Positions 42,001 through 51,269 of a stretch of DNA of 64,000 bases are shown in pieces. The notes under the pieces are model-generated. The model searched no databases and was not told the origin of the DNA. It saw only the letters and a program-made list of their open reading frames with translations. This stretch comes from Eutreptiella sp. 'Long Island Sound 2002' (Eukaryota; Euglenozoa; Euglenophyceae; Eutreptiales; Eutreptiaceae). The first letter of the stretch is position 1. Each line of letters opens with the position of its first letter. The stretch covers positions 20,699,000 through 20,762,999 of the forward strand of contig OZ038384.1 in NCBI GenBank assembly GCA_964036045.1, given 5' to 3'. A program made the position numbers and the translations under genes.

Positions 42001-43928
42001 ATCCACACTGAAACAAACCGCTTTGTTGCTCTGTTTGCCCGCTCCACGTGAGTGCTCTTGTGCGCGTGCCTGTGCATGCCTGTGTGTGTGTGTGTCTGTG
42101 TGTGCGTGCGCATGCGTGCACATGTGTGTGGAGTGTTTGCTCGCAAGAAGCGCTGTGGGTGGGGTCAAGGGACAGCCCCCCTTCCTTTCAACCCCCCCTT
42201 TGCAAGGATTGGAAAGAGGCGCACTGCCCCGGCTTGGAAATCAAAGACTGCTTCAAGGGGCATGAGGCAGTGACATGGATGACGGCCCACAGCTACGCTC
42301 AAACCCGGGCCGAGGGGCAGGAGCTGGTCCGTAAACTGCAGCGACTGGGTTGGATTGCCCATCTGGAGGACCGATTTGACTTTCAGGACAATGAAGAGCT
42401 GTATGTCATTGTCCGCAGTAAAGATGGGACCATCGGGGCTGCACGGGACAGTGCCGCAGCATTTGCAGGCCCAGGTGCGCCCTTTCTCTTCCCCCTTCAA
42501 GGAAGGCAATTTGCAGGGAGGGAGTGAAGGGGGGGGTGGGCTTCTGTAAGCTTCGCCCCAAGCTGCTCGACAGTATTTGCAGCCACTCATTTGCTTAAGG
42601 TGGGGTCTACCCTGGAGGGAGGGGGTATGAGGGCAAAACAAGTTTGTACCTTCAATGGGCCTCTCATTTTTGGCTCTCTATTCAAAATCGTCTTGATAAC
42701 CCCGTGCCTACCACTCCTGATACAGCTACAGGCCCCCCCTACAATGCATCGCTGGGGCTGTAATGCTTCCTGCTGCCACTGCCAACGTCCGGCACTGGGT
42801 GTGGCCCAGGCAGCTCTGGGTGTGGCCTGGGGTTTTCAGTGCGGGAAGCCCGTATCCCCTCGAAGACTGAAGGCATAACAGCAGCTGAGAGTCTAGGGTG
42901 GCACGAGCGACAGGATTGACTGGAGCCTACCCATACTATGGGGGACTGTTTCGGCCCTGGAAATCAACGAGCAGACGAAAGCAGGCACAGGAAAGGGGGT
43001 TTGCACACGTGTTTGAATCGCCATTTAAAGAAGCCTTTGCAACAATGCGAACCCCCCGGGCAGCCAGAAGCAGAGGATTCCCCGCAGATCTCCCTTTGCG
43101 TCAATGCTATCCCTGGGAACTGTACACCATAGGAGGCCAATATTGTTCTTTGCGCGTGTAGACTGGCCATTTTTTGCGTTCATTTGTAGTTGTGTGCCTC
43201 GTTTCCATCCATTCCACGCCGCATTAGCGAACATCAAGTCATCGGGCCCACCAGCGACGTGCCATAGAAGAGACCTTGAGTTTCTGTAGTTACGCGTTAC
43301 TGACACCTGGTTAACCCCCTGCCCCCCCTGCCCCGTCCCCTGCTCCGTAGGGGACCCCATAGGGGACTCTGTGCTCAGCTTGGACAATGGGGTGGGGGTT
43401 AAGCAAAAGGCGTGAAAAAGGTCGCATATTGTCTGTGCGCCTCTTCTCACCGGGAACCAAATGCAGTGAGTTGCTGCCTATCGCAACGCTCCCCGCCCGC
43501 TCCCCATGGTGGCTCATCCGGCCTGTCGGCCATTGCATTGCCCATGGCAACCCGGTCCTCCCCGCTGCCCATCGCAACCCCATGGCCTTCCGCATGCCGC
43601 CCATCGTGACCTGTTCAGCGGGGGTCCCTGCCAGAAGCAACCTCGCTTCAGCGCCCTCAGTGCCGGCGTGCTGCTGTCAACAGGCATGTCCCGCGTGTCC
43701 TCAACCTCGAGCTTCACGTCCATTGGCACTGGGTCATGCACTGACGTTGTGGAGGAGATCAGCCCCGTCATATATGAGGGGTATCTGAAGAAGGTGTCCC
43801 AATCGGTGGTGACAACGTCGCAGCGGGCCCGATATTTTGTGCTGTACAGCACGCAGCTCCACAAGTACCCCAGCAAAGAGGACTTTTTGAGCCAGCGCAG
43901 CCGGCCCAAAGTCATTGATCTGCAGCAG
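35520..43928 (+). CDS. Two-DEP plus PH domain signalling protein, six exons seen, incomplete at both ends
   Basis: Exons 35520-36032, 37314-37675, 37777-37839, 41837-41864, 42207-42474 and 43684-43928 total 1479 nt (493 codons) with compatible phases throughout. After a Ser/Pro/His-rich lead comes DEP 1: KTELNIGEKLYDGRRYSNVF, VGSE joined to AVSFFTRKEF, then LGLWLEQMGMFHHVQD and FQDSDFLYRFYND. DEP 2 has LEIKDCFKGHEAVTWM, GQELVRKLQRLGWIAHLED and FDFQDNEELYVI. The last exon starts a PH domain: VIYEGYLKKVSQSV, RARYFVLYSTQLHKYPS. DEP domains bind membranes and partners of G proteins, and PH domains bind phosphoinositides, so a membrane-associated signalling adaptor is likely (inference). The PH C-terminal part and the start codon were not found. 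Confidence 0.68.
37314..37675 (+). CDS. DEP/PH gene, second exon seen
   Basis: After TTGATGCCCACAG the exon supplies the second half of DEP 1, including the GLWLEQMGMFHHV and FLYRFYN signatures. A Ser/Pro linker follows, then FEMNQLYTCLQTLQNELV. Donor GGT|GTGCAT was chosen because only this phase fits the next exon. Confidence 0.75.
37777..37839 (+). CDS. DEP/PH gene, third exon seen
   Basis: A 63-nt exon between CTGCCCCCCAG and GGACAG|GTGGGC encodes YAVVVEANGNCQPPDVLIAD. It enters and leaves in phase 2. Confidence 0.6.
37980..39000. other. Intron of the DEP/PH gene, first part
   Basis: The 4-kb intron 37840-41836 begins here. TCTTGGTAGGTGGCTGCGTT then AAACAACATCAC (38017-38048) resembles 44228-44262, a short dispersed repeat. 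No gene is seen on either strand. Confidence 0.4.
39370..39850. repeat. Diverged direct repeat in a DEP/PH intron
   Basis: GACTTGCAGGTCGTTCTTTGACCAAAA near 39428 and GACCTGCAGATCGCTCTTTC then CGTGTCAAAA near 39788 are preceded by related CCAAA... sequences, suggesting two copies of an element about 360 bp apart. Confidence 0.4.
40592..41299 (+). CDS. GC-rich ORF pair of unknown nature
   Basis: Frame 40592-41038 is Pro/Arg/Asp-rich. Frame 41057-41296 contains EVARERLYR three times and ends VEDWYARRTPVRRFVDDPEH. Base composition is richer in GC than its surroundings, which suggests an inserted element. It lies in the long DEP/PH intron. No family is recognised, and one of the frames may be spurious. 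Confidence 0.2.
41131..41211 (+). repeat. 27-bp tandem repeat, three exact copies
   Basis: GGAGGTTGCTAGAGAACGTC plus TGTACCG is repeated at 41131, 41158 and 41185. The period is a multiple of three. Confidence 0.95.
41356..41613. repeat. 52-bp direct repeat 205 bp apart
   Basis: GGAATGCAATGACGCATTTG followed by CTTTTGTGTATGGTCTGTCC and TCTAAGCAAAA near 41356-41408 is repeated almost exactly at about 41561-41613. It could be the ends of a small element. Confidence 0.75.
41750..41800. repeat. GT/GC dinucleotide tract
   Basis: Alternating GTGTGTGT and GCGCGCGC words lie just 5' of the 28-nt microexon. A similar GTGTGTGTGTGTCTGTGTG tract occurs at 42080-42130 in the next intron. Confidence 0.85.
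41837..41864 (+). CDS. DEP/PH gene, 28-nt microexon
   Basis: The exon lies between CTCGAACCGCAG and the strong donor AGT|GTAAGG. It encodes SEVSFCTSS. It enters in phase 2 and leaves in phase 0, which is exactly what joins 37839 to 42207. The support is splice-site quality and phase only. Confidence 0.45.
42207..42474 (+). CDS. DEP/PH gene, second DEP domain exon
   Basis: After CCCCCCTTTGCAAG the exon encodes DWKEAHCPGLEIKDCFKG, the EAVTWM core, GQELVRKLQRLGWIAHLED and FQDNEELYVIVRSKDG. The donor is CCCAG|GTGCGC, phase 1. Confidence 0.78.
43684..43928 (+). CDS. DEP/PH gene, PH domain exon
   Basis: The acceptor CTGCTGTCAACAG supplies the two bases needed by the phase-1 donor before it. A Ser/Thr-rich lead precedes a PH start: YEGYLKKVSQSVVTTSQRAR, YFVLYSTQLHKYPSKEDF, then VIDLQQ and donor GTGACG. 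The remaining strands and the C-terminal helix with its Trp must lie in later exons. Confidence 0.72.
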
Positions 43929-44270
43929 GTGACGAAACCCCCCCCCCCCCTCTCTTCCTGGCGTGGATGCTGTAGGTGCAGTGGGCTGCAATCGACCAGT
44001 GGGGCAAACATCGCACTCTCAGAGAAAAGCAATCTCGCCTCTTCCCCTGCGACCCTCTCCCTGGCACAAATGACCCCGACCGAACAAGCAGGTCATACAG
44101 GTCAATATGGCACTGGACACTGGTCGTAGTACACTGCAACCTACTGGCCTGTATCCCCCCCCCCCCCCCCCCGAGTCCCCAATCCTCTTGGGTGTTTTGC
44201 GCCTTTGCATGGTTGCTATCCAGTTTTCCTTGGTAGGTGACTGTGTTGAACAACATAAGTCTACCAAAGG
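43929..44270. other. Intron or 3' flank of the DEP/PH gene
   Basis: It contains C runs at about 43938 and 44154, the third member of the short dispersed repeat (44075-44145), and the TTGGTAGGTGACTGTGTTGA plus ACAACATAAG word shared with 38017-38048. No PH C-terminal exon was found here. Confidence 0.4.
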
Positions 44271-44480
44271 TCCCACCTAACTTCGCTTTGCTCACCTTGA
44301 TTAGGGAGTCCTTCAAGGGGGCTTCTTCACGGGGTGCTTTTGGGGGTTCCTTTATGGGGACCCTTCGGGGAGGTCCTTCACACAGTCCTTTATGGGGGCC
44401 CTTTGAGGGGCTCTTTTGAGGATATCCCCCACAGGGCTTCTTTGGTGGGGTCCTTTGGGGGTCCTGCAGGGGGCTCTGGT
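44270..44480 (+). repeat. Degenerate CCTTCAGGGG/CCTTTTGGGG array, copy 1
   Basis: About nine imperfect units of 20-27 bp, such as GGTCCTTCACACAGTCCTTT and CTTCTTTGGTGGGGTCCTTT. A similar array lies at 56930-57270, with shared phrases like GGGACCCTTC, GGAGGTCCTTCAC and GGGGTCCTTTGGGGG. Confidence 0.75.
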
Positions 44481-44555
44481 AATGAGTGCCTCCAGCTGGA
44501 GTCATTCAAGTAGGACGTTCCTTAAGACCTCTTTTTTTTCCCCCTTGAGGAACGT

Positions 44556-44585
44556 TGGTTTGGGGTTAGGGTTAGGGTTAGCGTC
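44556..44585 (+). repeat. Interstitial telomere-like (GGGTTA)3
   Basis: GGGGTTAGGGTTAGGGTTAG interrupts a repeat block. Single or degenerate copies occur at about 45978 and 47543. Three units are too few for a telomere. Confidence 0.7.
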
Positions 44586-44586
44586 A

Positions 44587-44830
44587 CCGAGCTGGTGGAA
44601 CCAATCTTGCTTTTATAACCCTCTTTAGTGTCTAGGGTGGACCTAACAGGTTTGGCAAGCAGCAAGCAAGCAGCAAGCACGCGCGAAATGGGGAAAAATC
44701 ACAGCTCTGTCATGGTGCTTCGGATTCAGCCAAAATTTTGGTGGATGCTACCTATGGGTGTGAGGGACAACAACACGAAGTATGAGCCAGAAACTCAAGG
44801 GTGGTGGTAGGGAACGGGTGTCACACGTGG
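44587..44830. repeat. Repeat block shared with 45985-46290
   Basis: Both blocks read GCTGGTGGAACCA or GCTGCTGGAACCA, TTTTATAACC, TTTAGTGTCTAGGGTGGACC, TAACAGGTTTGGCAAGCA, a (CAAGCAG)n run, GCGAAATGGGGAAAAATCA, and GTGGATGCTACCTATGGGTG. They are direct copies about 1.4 kb apart. Confidence 0.85.
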
Positions 44831-45354
44831 AGGGCCTCCAGTTCAAAATCTGTGGGAAATGGCAAAAAATTGGCAGTTTTGGGGCAGCTTGGGTGCCTAG
44901 GATGTCCATGGAGAGGTCCAATTGCATTGCAACCAACATGGATGATTAAGAAACACATTTGATCCCCGTTTAGTGTGTTATGCACGTGACTGGCTGCCCT
45001 AATGACCCCCCTTTTGGGCCCAAAAGACCGCACCATGAGACTTGAAAAGCACCCTTTTTGCATACCTATTTAAGTTCCACCTTCCTGATATGTGTTTGAT
45101 GGCCATGGGTCGCGTTGGGCACCCTTGTGGTGACAAACAATGATGAAGAGGATCAGTTGCAAGCTATTTCCTTTCCGTCAACACCCTCTAATGCCCCATT
45201 TTGGCAATGGGGAGTGATGGACCGCGCACAGTGCGCGTGCTAGGGTGGGGTTACGGGGTCCACCCGAGGGTCCAAAGGTCCAAAAATGGTCAAAAATGAT
45301 TTTTTCCAAAATTGTTCCCAGATCAGTTGGGGTGCTCAAACAAGTGGTTTAAGG

Positions 45355-45867
45355 CTATTTTGAGCTGTATTTGACCCATATTAGCCCATGCAAGTTCCCA
45401 AAGAGCCTTCGCGATCCTATCAACGTTTGTTGACTAGTTTGTAATGGTATCATTTTATCCCCCCCCCCTCTCGCAAATGAATGTTCTACGTGGTTTTTTT
45501 CACAATCGCAATCCTTAGTATCCTTAGTCTTCGCCGGTGCTATCCACTTCATTGCTATCCCGCCATATTTGCTACACTCTTGCGCGTAACCCATGTACCA
45601 TTGTTCATCCACTGCAAACTGTTGCATGCATGGCTCGCTTCTAGGCTTGTCCCTAGTATCCAGTGCATCCAAGCAAACCCGTGCACACCATGAAGGGTGG
45701 TTTGTGTAGGGAGTCCCATAAGGACATGCAAAGTTTTTGTTTATAACCGACAGGTTGAGTTGTGCATTGGATACCGCTTTTCTGTGTTGCATATCCACTC
45801 TGCCATAAGGGTATGGAAGGGGTAGGGTACTGTGGGATAGGTAACCCATGTGGCAACACTTCACCAC
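45355..45867 (-). CDS. Uncharacterised 170-codon ORF
   Basis: A minus frame between two repeat blocks reads NLSVINKNFACPYGTPYTNH, CMQQFAVDEQWYMGYAQECS and GGIAMKWIAPAKTKDTKD. It is Cys-rich with mixed composition and not repetitive. No family is recognised. It may be a fragment of a mobile-element gene. Confidence 0.22.
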   Translation of the reverse strand: MVKCCHMGYLSHSTLPLPYPYGRVDMQHRKAVSNAQLNLSVINKNFACPYGTPYTNHPSWCARVCLDALDTRDKPRSEPCMQQFAVDEQWYMGYAQECSKYGGIAMKWIAPAKTKDTKDCDCEKNHVEHSFARGGGDKMIPLQTSQQTLIGSRRLFGNLHGLIWVKYSSK

Positions 45868-45984
45868 ATCTTAAGATCGCAGTTGTCTGTTGTATGGTCT
45901 CAAGGCAAAGCAAAGTGACAAAGCAAAGTGCCTTCCCTACTAGCTCGGTCCCAATATTCAGTCCTGATTCCTGTTCGGGTTAGG

Positions 45985-47470
45985 GTCACCTAGCTGCTGG
46001 AACCAGTATTGGTTTTATAACCATCTTTAGTGTCTAGGGTGGACCTAACAGGTTTGGCAAGCAAGCAAGCAGCAAGCAGCAAGCAGCAAGCAGCAAGCAG
46101 CAAGCAGCAAGCAGCAAGCAAGCAAGCAGCAAGCACACGCGAAATGGGGAAAAATCATAGCTCCGTTGTGGTGCTTTGGATTTGGCCAGAATTGTGGTGG
46201 ATGCTACCTATGGGTGTGAGGGACAACCACACGAAGTATGAGCGAAAAATTTTAAGGGTGGCGGCCGGGAACGGGCGTCGCAAGTGCCAGACCTCCATTT
46301 CAAAATCTGCCGCTTAGGGCCAAAATCAGCCTTTTTTTGCCCAAAACCGCCCTAGAACCTGCTGAAAATGGCCAAATGAAGGGAATTAGTGGCTACTCTA
46401 CACATGCAACTAGACTTCCCCGTGCCGAAGGGCCCTCTAGGGCCCTCTATGTCCACGACATGTCCACGAACCGCCCCCAAAAGGCCCCCAAAATCCCAAA
46501 ATTTGTGCACACTGGCCGCCGACAGGCCCAAACCCAAAACAGACCATATCTTGGGCTACGTGGCTCAAAACTCGATTTTGAGTGCACCTAATCCACCCGC
46601 AACTACCCTTTTTTGGTTGTTCCCACCCCTCAAAATTGCCCTAATCGACGCCTAGACCCCCGTACCTAGGCACAGTGGGCTGCGGCAAAGTACAAGAGGT
46701 AGCCCAAGGAGGTGGGTGCCAAAATGGGTCAACAAGGTCCACCGGGTGCAAAGAAATGACTTTTTTCAAAAATGATACTGGACCACATGGAATGCCAAAA
46801 CAAATGTTTTTGGTGCGTTTTGAGCTTGTGGTGGCCCGTTTCGGCCCTCCCAAAATCCCAAAAATCCTTGAAAATGGGCGGTTTTGGGACAAAAAATGGG
46901 TCAAAAATGGGTCAGAAATGTGTTCTTCCAACAATGATCCTAGACCATTTGGGGTGCCTAAACAAGTGAAATGAGCCCATTTTTGAGCCCATTGCAAGCC
47001 ATTTTGGCGCCTCCAAAGTCACAAAATGCCTTGAAAATGGGTTGTTTTGGGACCAAAAATGGGTCAAAAATGCGTCCAAAATGTGTTTTTCAAAAAATGA
47101 TCCTTGACTATTTGGGGTGCCTAAAAAAGTGAAATGAGCCCTTTTAGAGCCATTACAAGCCAATCTGGCCACTCCCCAATCACATAATGCCTTGAAAATG
47201 GGCTGTTCTGGGACCAAAAATCCGTCAACAATGGATCAAAAATGTGTTTTTCCAAAGATACTTTTGGACTTTTTGGGGTGCACAAACAAGTGGAATGAGC
47301 CCATTTTGACCCCATGTTGAGCAATTTTGGCCCCTCTCAAGGCCGAACAAGCCTTAAAAAGGGGCCAATTTGGGACCACAAACGGCTCAACAACGGGTCA
47401 AACCCATGGTTTTCCAAAAATCAACCTAGTCTAGCTGTGGTGCCCAAACGGATAAATCCACTTTCCAGTG
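45985..47470 (-). repeat. Dispersed repeat family, inverted and diverged copy
   Basis: Read on the minus strand, this stretch follows the 462-1440 and 2100-3240 family: GCATTTTGTG and CATTTTGGGA modules, CACTTGTTTG..GCACCCC, a GGGCGGTTCGTGGACATG region corresponding to TTTCTCG.GCATATCGTGGA, and a GCTTGCTTGCTTG tail. The CTTGAAAATGGG module occurs four times. A further partial relative is at 45230-45340. Confidence 0.65.
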
Positions 47471-47779
47471 TGTACCTCAATGGTTGTGGAAGTCTCATAG
47501 ATGATGTTCTTTCCCCCACCAGCTCGGTCCCAATATTAAGTCTTGATTAGGGTAAGGGTTAGGTAGGCCAAGAGTGGGTTCGGCAGGTCATGGGTTGGGG
47601 CTTTTTGTGGACATGGTGTCTCCTGCATAGATAGTTTGTTGCAGCCTAGCGGCCGTTGGTCGTGTTCGATTTTGTGGAACACCGCAACTTCAAAGACACT
47701 GGCAGCGGTTCAAGACTAGCCGTGCACGATTTTCGGTGTAGCACCCCATTTCATTCTTTTTCCCTAGTTAGGGAACATT

Positions 47780-48565
47780 TTGCATTCAAGGGGTCTTAAC
47801 CCCACAAAATATTTTTCTAAGATGGATCCCAGTGGGATGCCCAAACAAGTGGTTTTAGCTCGTTTTGAGGCTGTGGTGACCCGTTTTGGCCCCCAAATAG
47901 ATGTCAAATGGCTGAACAATGGGTCATTTTTCACCAAAATAAGGTCCAAAGGGGTCAAAACGCCATTCTATATCCGTTGGGATGCCCAAAGAAAGTCTTT
48001 TTGTCGCCTATTTGGAGGTTATGTGACCCGTTTCGGCTCTCCTGCAGTCATGTGTTGCCCCTTTGTCTTGGGGGTGCAAAGTTACCGCGGAAATGGTGGT
48101 AATTTACGCGCAGACCTAAAGTGCCGTTTTGGCGAAACAATCTCTCAAGAGTGTGCACGGAAAACAATTCTGAAGTACTCTGAACCAAATGGGTTGCATG
48201 GTGCCCATACCACTTTTTCTGTTGCCGATAGTAGAACATGGGGTTGGTCACCCACCGTGTCTAATTTTGTCAAAGGTGTGTTCACAGGGTGGTTCAGGGG
48301 AGGGGGGTATTCCCCACATGGTTGCGTAAAGACACATGGGCACATGTACTGCGGAACGGTGTTGCAAACCCTTGGGAAGCCCATTACAGAAACGAACTAT
48401 GTGCTCCGGGGGGGGTGGGGTGAAAAAGCCACTACCCGTTTGGAGTATCTCTATCCTTCCATCCTTCCAGCTTGTAGTATGATGTACACCGGCTTGTGTG
48501 TTGCCATGGGGGCCACCACGGTGATGCCCCTTTTCTACTTTGCAGCCCGTCAAGTTGTTTACTAG
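47780..48565 (+). CDS. ORF with tyrosine-recombinase-like C-terminal pattern (weak)
   Basis: The first 80 codons overlap the dispersed repeat, so the real part is probably about 48110-48565. It reads FSVADSRTWGWSPTVSNFVK, HGCVKTHGHMYCGTVLQTLG, then YVLRGGWGEKATTRLEYLYP, and ends ARQVVY. A THxHxxxxTVLQTLG...GGW...YLY spacing resembles the HxxR...GHW...Y end of tyrosine recombinases of Crypton or DIRS elements, but the Arg of HxxR is missing. It may be a broken recombinase or an unrelated protein. The first hairpin of the 48-57 kb family lies 15 nt after its stop codon. Confidence 0.3.
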   Translation: MHSRGLNPTKYFSKMDPSGMPKQVVLARFEAVVTRFGPQIDVKWLNNGSFFTKIRSKGVKTPFYIRWDAQRKSFCRLFGGYVTRFGSPAVMCCPFVLGVQSYRGNGGNLRADLKCRFGETISQECARKTILKYSEPNGLHGAHTTFSVADSRTWGWSPTVSNFVKGVFTGWFRGGGYSPHGCVKTHGHMYCGTVLQTLGKPITETNYVLRGGWGEKATTRLEYLYPSILPACSMMYTGLCVAMGATTVMPLFYFAARQVVY

Positions 48566-48780
48566 TTTCAGGTTTCCTTTTACTCCTGGCAGTAGAATTA
48601 TTCCACTACAACACATAGTTGTAAATACATGTGGTAGGACCGTAAAACTATCGGCCGTGCCCCTAGTGTACCCCGTATTAATCGGGTATATGCCCCTTTA
48701 GTGGGGAGCCACGTGGTGGTGCGATATGCACCGGGCGACCGCGTGGCAATGATAGCGGGCATTGAACCAACACCCACAAT

Positions 48781-49599
48781 TTGAAGATCCACTATGCATG
48801 CCGGTCCACTAGACGAGTCGGTAGCAGATTTCCTGTTTCAATTCCATGTTCGGTTTTCTGTGGAAAAAGATTTAGTCCTTTATGTATCCCATGCTACAAG
48901 TGCAAGATATCAGGCCCTGGCCCACCGTTCAGTTGCTGTACAGTACCACACACACGTTTCCTTCCATTTGTGCCTGTTGTATGCTTGCACTGGAATTCTC
49001 ACCATTTTTCCAGGCCGGCAGTAAACCTGTCCGCCATGTCCACTAAACCCGACAACGTGGTGTGTTGGTGCACTACTGCCTCCATCGGTTCCTCCCTGCT
49101 GCCTACTGTTCTGTTGATGCCACCGCATTGGTATGCCATTCGTAGCCTTTGTGCTCCATTGCTTTCATGTGCCGAAATGTTGAACTACACCTCAAAAGGC
49201 TTGGGCATGTGTGTAATCGGGACCATGGTACATTCATATGTTTCCTTACCAGCGTACATGGACCGTGTTCATTGGTACATGCATGACGTCTTCCACGTTC
49301 CTATCGTGTTTGATCACCAGAGGGACATATATCTTTGTGGTTCGAGTTGCCATACAACCTTACTGTTGGCAGTACAGCACACGGCAATTGATTGTGGCCC
49401 AACACCGGTGTCTAGTACATGCGTGTCTAGCAGACTGTCATATCATATGACACACTTATTTTCCTGTACGTTGGTATGGTGCGATCGGGTCAACTCTGAC
49501 CAAAGGTGGCTTTGCTATACTGCCAACAGTAGCAGGTCCCACGCTGCGGTATTTTGCCTAGAATCCCATGTCTTGCACCCTGCCCTCCGATGTCATTGA
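48781..49599 (+). CDS. Uncharacterised Cys-rich ORF
   Basis: A 272-codon frame is rich in Cys, His, Ser and Thr. Two members of the hairpin family (49371 and 49518) lie inside it, so either the frame is spurious over that part or the hairpins are within the gene or its introns. No family is recognised. Confidence 0.2.
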   Translation: MKIHYACRSTRRVGSRFPVSIPCSVFCGKRFSPLCIPCYKCKISGPGPPFSCCTVPHTRFLPFVPVVCLHWNSHHFSRPAVNLSAMSTKPDNVVCWCTTASIGSSLLPTVLLMPPHWYAIRSLCAPLLSCAEMLNYTSKGLGMCVIGTMVHSYVSLPAYMDRVHWYMHDVFHVPIVFDHQRDIYLCGSSCHTTLLLAVQHTAIDCGPTPVSSTCVSSRLSYHMTHLFSCTLVWCDRVNSDQRWLCYTANSSRSHAAVFCLESHVLHPALRCH

Positions 49600-49993
49600 C
49601 TTGGACATGTGCCATAGGCTCCTCAGTATGGAGACCCCCTATGAGTCCGCTGAGGACCTATATGGGGATGCTGTTGATGGCGGAATGGCAAAATTCCTCG
49701 TAGACTGTTGCGTGCAACTGCGCATCAACGCCAAGACCCGCCGGCAAAACTCTTCGAACAATTGCAAGGAGGAGTGTGAGGACCGAGGGCGGAAGCAGTG
49801 CTCACACCGGTTGATACCAACCATCTTATTTATGCTGTACCGTACCCTGCTTCAGCTTAGTCACCCTGACAATGCTCGGGCTAGTCTGCCTCAAGACACT
49901 ACAAGGGTATGCAAAAGGGTTCGTGTTCGGCTTGCTGCCTGCGGTTTGCTTTCGGGCCCACGTGCCGCTAGGCCCTTGTGGCGACACGTGTAG
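49568..49993 (+). CDS. Uncharacterised ORF, 141 codons
   Basis: An ATG-started frame reads TLPSDVIDLDMCHRLLSM, then AEDLYGDAVDGGMAKFLVD, then a Lys/Arg/Cys-rich middle (KTRRQN, CKEECEDRGRKQC) and a basic end. It is protein-like in its first half. It overlaps the end of the previous frame. No family is recognised. Confidence 0.28.
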   Translation: MSCTLPSDVIDLDMCHRLLSMETPYESAEDLYGDAVDGGMAKFLVDCCVQLRINAKTRRQNSSNNCKEECEDRGRKQCSHRLIPTILFMLYRTLLQLSHPDNARASLPQDTTRVCKRVRVRLAACGLLSGPRAARPLWRHV

Positions 49994-50235
49994 ATATTAG
50001 TGAGCAAGATGTTCTACGGATTTTGCAACACGGGGGGAGTACACTTGTTGCTTGGGTAGACTAGTTCAACAATGCCCGGTACTCCAAAAAGCCGGCCACA
50101 CGACGTGACATGTCATTTTCCACAACTGCTGTGGCACTCATTCCTGTTGGTACTGTGAGGGGACATTTTGTGGGGCACCCCACACTTGACTACCTATATA
50201 GTGATGGTTCAGCATGTCAGTGACCTACAAGAGGC

Positions 50236-50442
50236 GTGGGTGTCTTTACTGCCTCGGCAAAGCAGCTTGCGCGCCAAGGCATGTGTTTTGAGCAGGTGTG
50301 GTGCCCCTTGGATGTTCGCCACAAGGAGGTGGAGGTCACTCCATGGTTCCCCTTAGCCATTTGGGATGTGCCTATGTCCAACCTTTCGGTTTCACGGGGC
50401 CATGTACGGTGTGCCAACTGGCTAACAAATGTTCAAAACTAG
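50236..50442 (+). CDS. Uncharacterised short ORF
   Basis: The frame reads VFTASAKQLARQGMCFEQVW, then VRHKEVEVTPWFPLAIWDVP, and ends NWLTNVQN. It is well composed and may be an exon of a longer gene, since neighbouring frames at 50168 and 50674 (YEHTCVVPLAIEDKQLAG) look similar in style. A hairpin copy lies at 50759. Confidence 0.25.
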   Translation: MGVFTASAKQLARQGMCFEQVWCPLDVRHKEVEVTPWFPLAIWDVPMSNLSVSRGHVRCANWLTNVQN

Positions 50443-50976
50443 TGTTACCTCTGCTATGCGACATCACCATTTACTACAGCTACCTGAAAATGTTGCACAG
50501 CTATTGGGTGCAGCCACTTCCGATACGCCATGTGTGTGGTTCCGTTTGTCCTCTGTTTGGTGTCTGGCATCCGTACAAGTACTGTTTGGATCACGCATAC
50601 AGTGCTTTCCGGCTGCTCATGGTGGCACTTGAGTACTAGGGGTTCCTACATAACTCACATGTAGAGCATCTTTGTGCCTATCCTTCCCCTATTGTTAAGG
50701 AGCGTCTTATTTTGGTGCTCTGTCTTTTCCTTCAAGGTATACGAGCACACTTGTGTTGTACCGCTGGCAATAGAAGACAAACAACTGGCAGGGCGATATC
50801 GTCTTGTTTTCCAGTATGCCCCGGCGGTACTTTGCCTTGGCATTATGGTCCGTGACTGTTCATGGTACCACTGCACCCCAGGTGCGGGTGACGCTGCCAG
50901 GTGGTGCCTGCATATTTTGTTGTACTTGATTCTGAAGTTAAACCCACAACATAGAGACGGTGGTTAGAGGCGTGCT

Positions 50977-51225
50977 TTGCACTTAGCACTCCGGATGTGG
51001 TCCTCTTACCACTCTTCTCTTCTTCCATCTGCCTTCATGGAGGAGAAGGGTGAGGCCATGTTGTCTTGTTTGGCACAGGCAGTTGCTGAGGATACCAGCA
51101 TTACCAGTGTTGCGGACTACCACAACACATTTGTTACCCTACACCACCAGCAGCCGGGGACCCATAAGCCCATCACCAGTTCCCACACCACCCGGGAAAA
51201 AGTGCGGGCCATAAGCTGCACCTGA
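50977..51225 (+). CDS. Uncharacterised short ORF
   Basis: The frame reads LPSAFMEEKGEAMLSCLAQA, then VADYHNTFVTLHHQQPG, and ends KVRAISCT. It is plausibly an exon upstream of the 51270 frame. No family is recognised. Confidence 0.25.
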   Translation: MHLALRMWSSYHSSLLPSAFMEEKGEAMLSCLAQAVAEDTSITSVADYHNTFVTLHHQQPGTHKPITSSHTTREKVRAISCT

Positions 51226-51269
51226 CACTAGCATGCATTCAGGTAGGTACCATTCTGTTTGTAAGAAAG

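Noticed and set aside
44556-44585. Telomere or chromosome end
   Set aside because: There are only three GGGTTA units in the middle of a dispersed repeat block.
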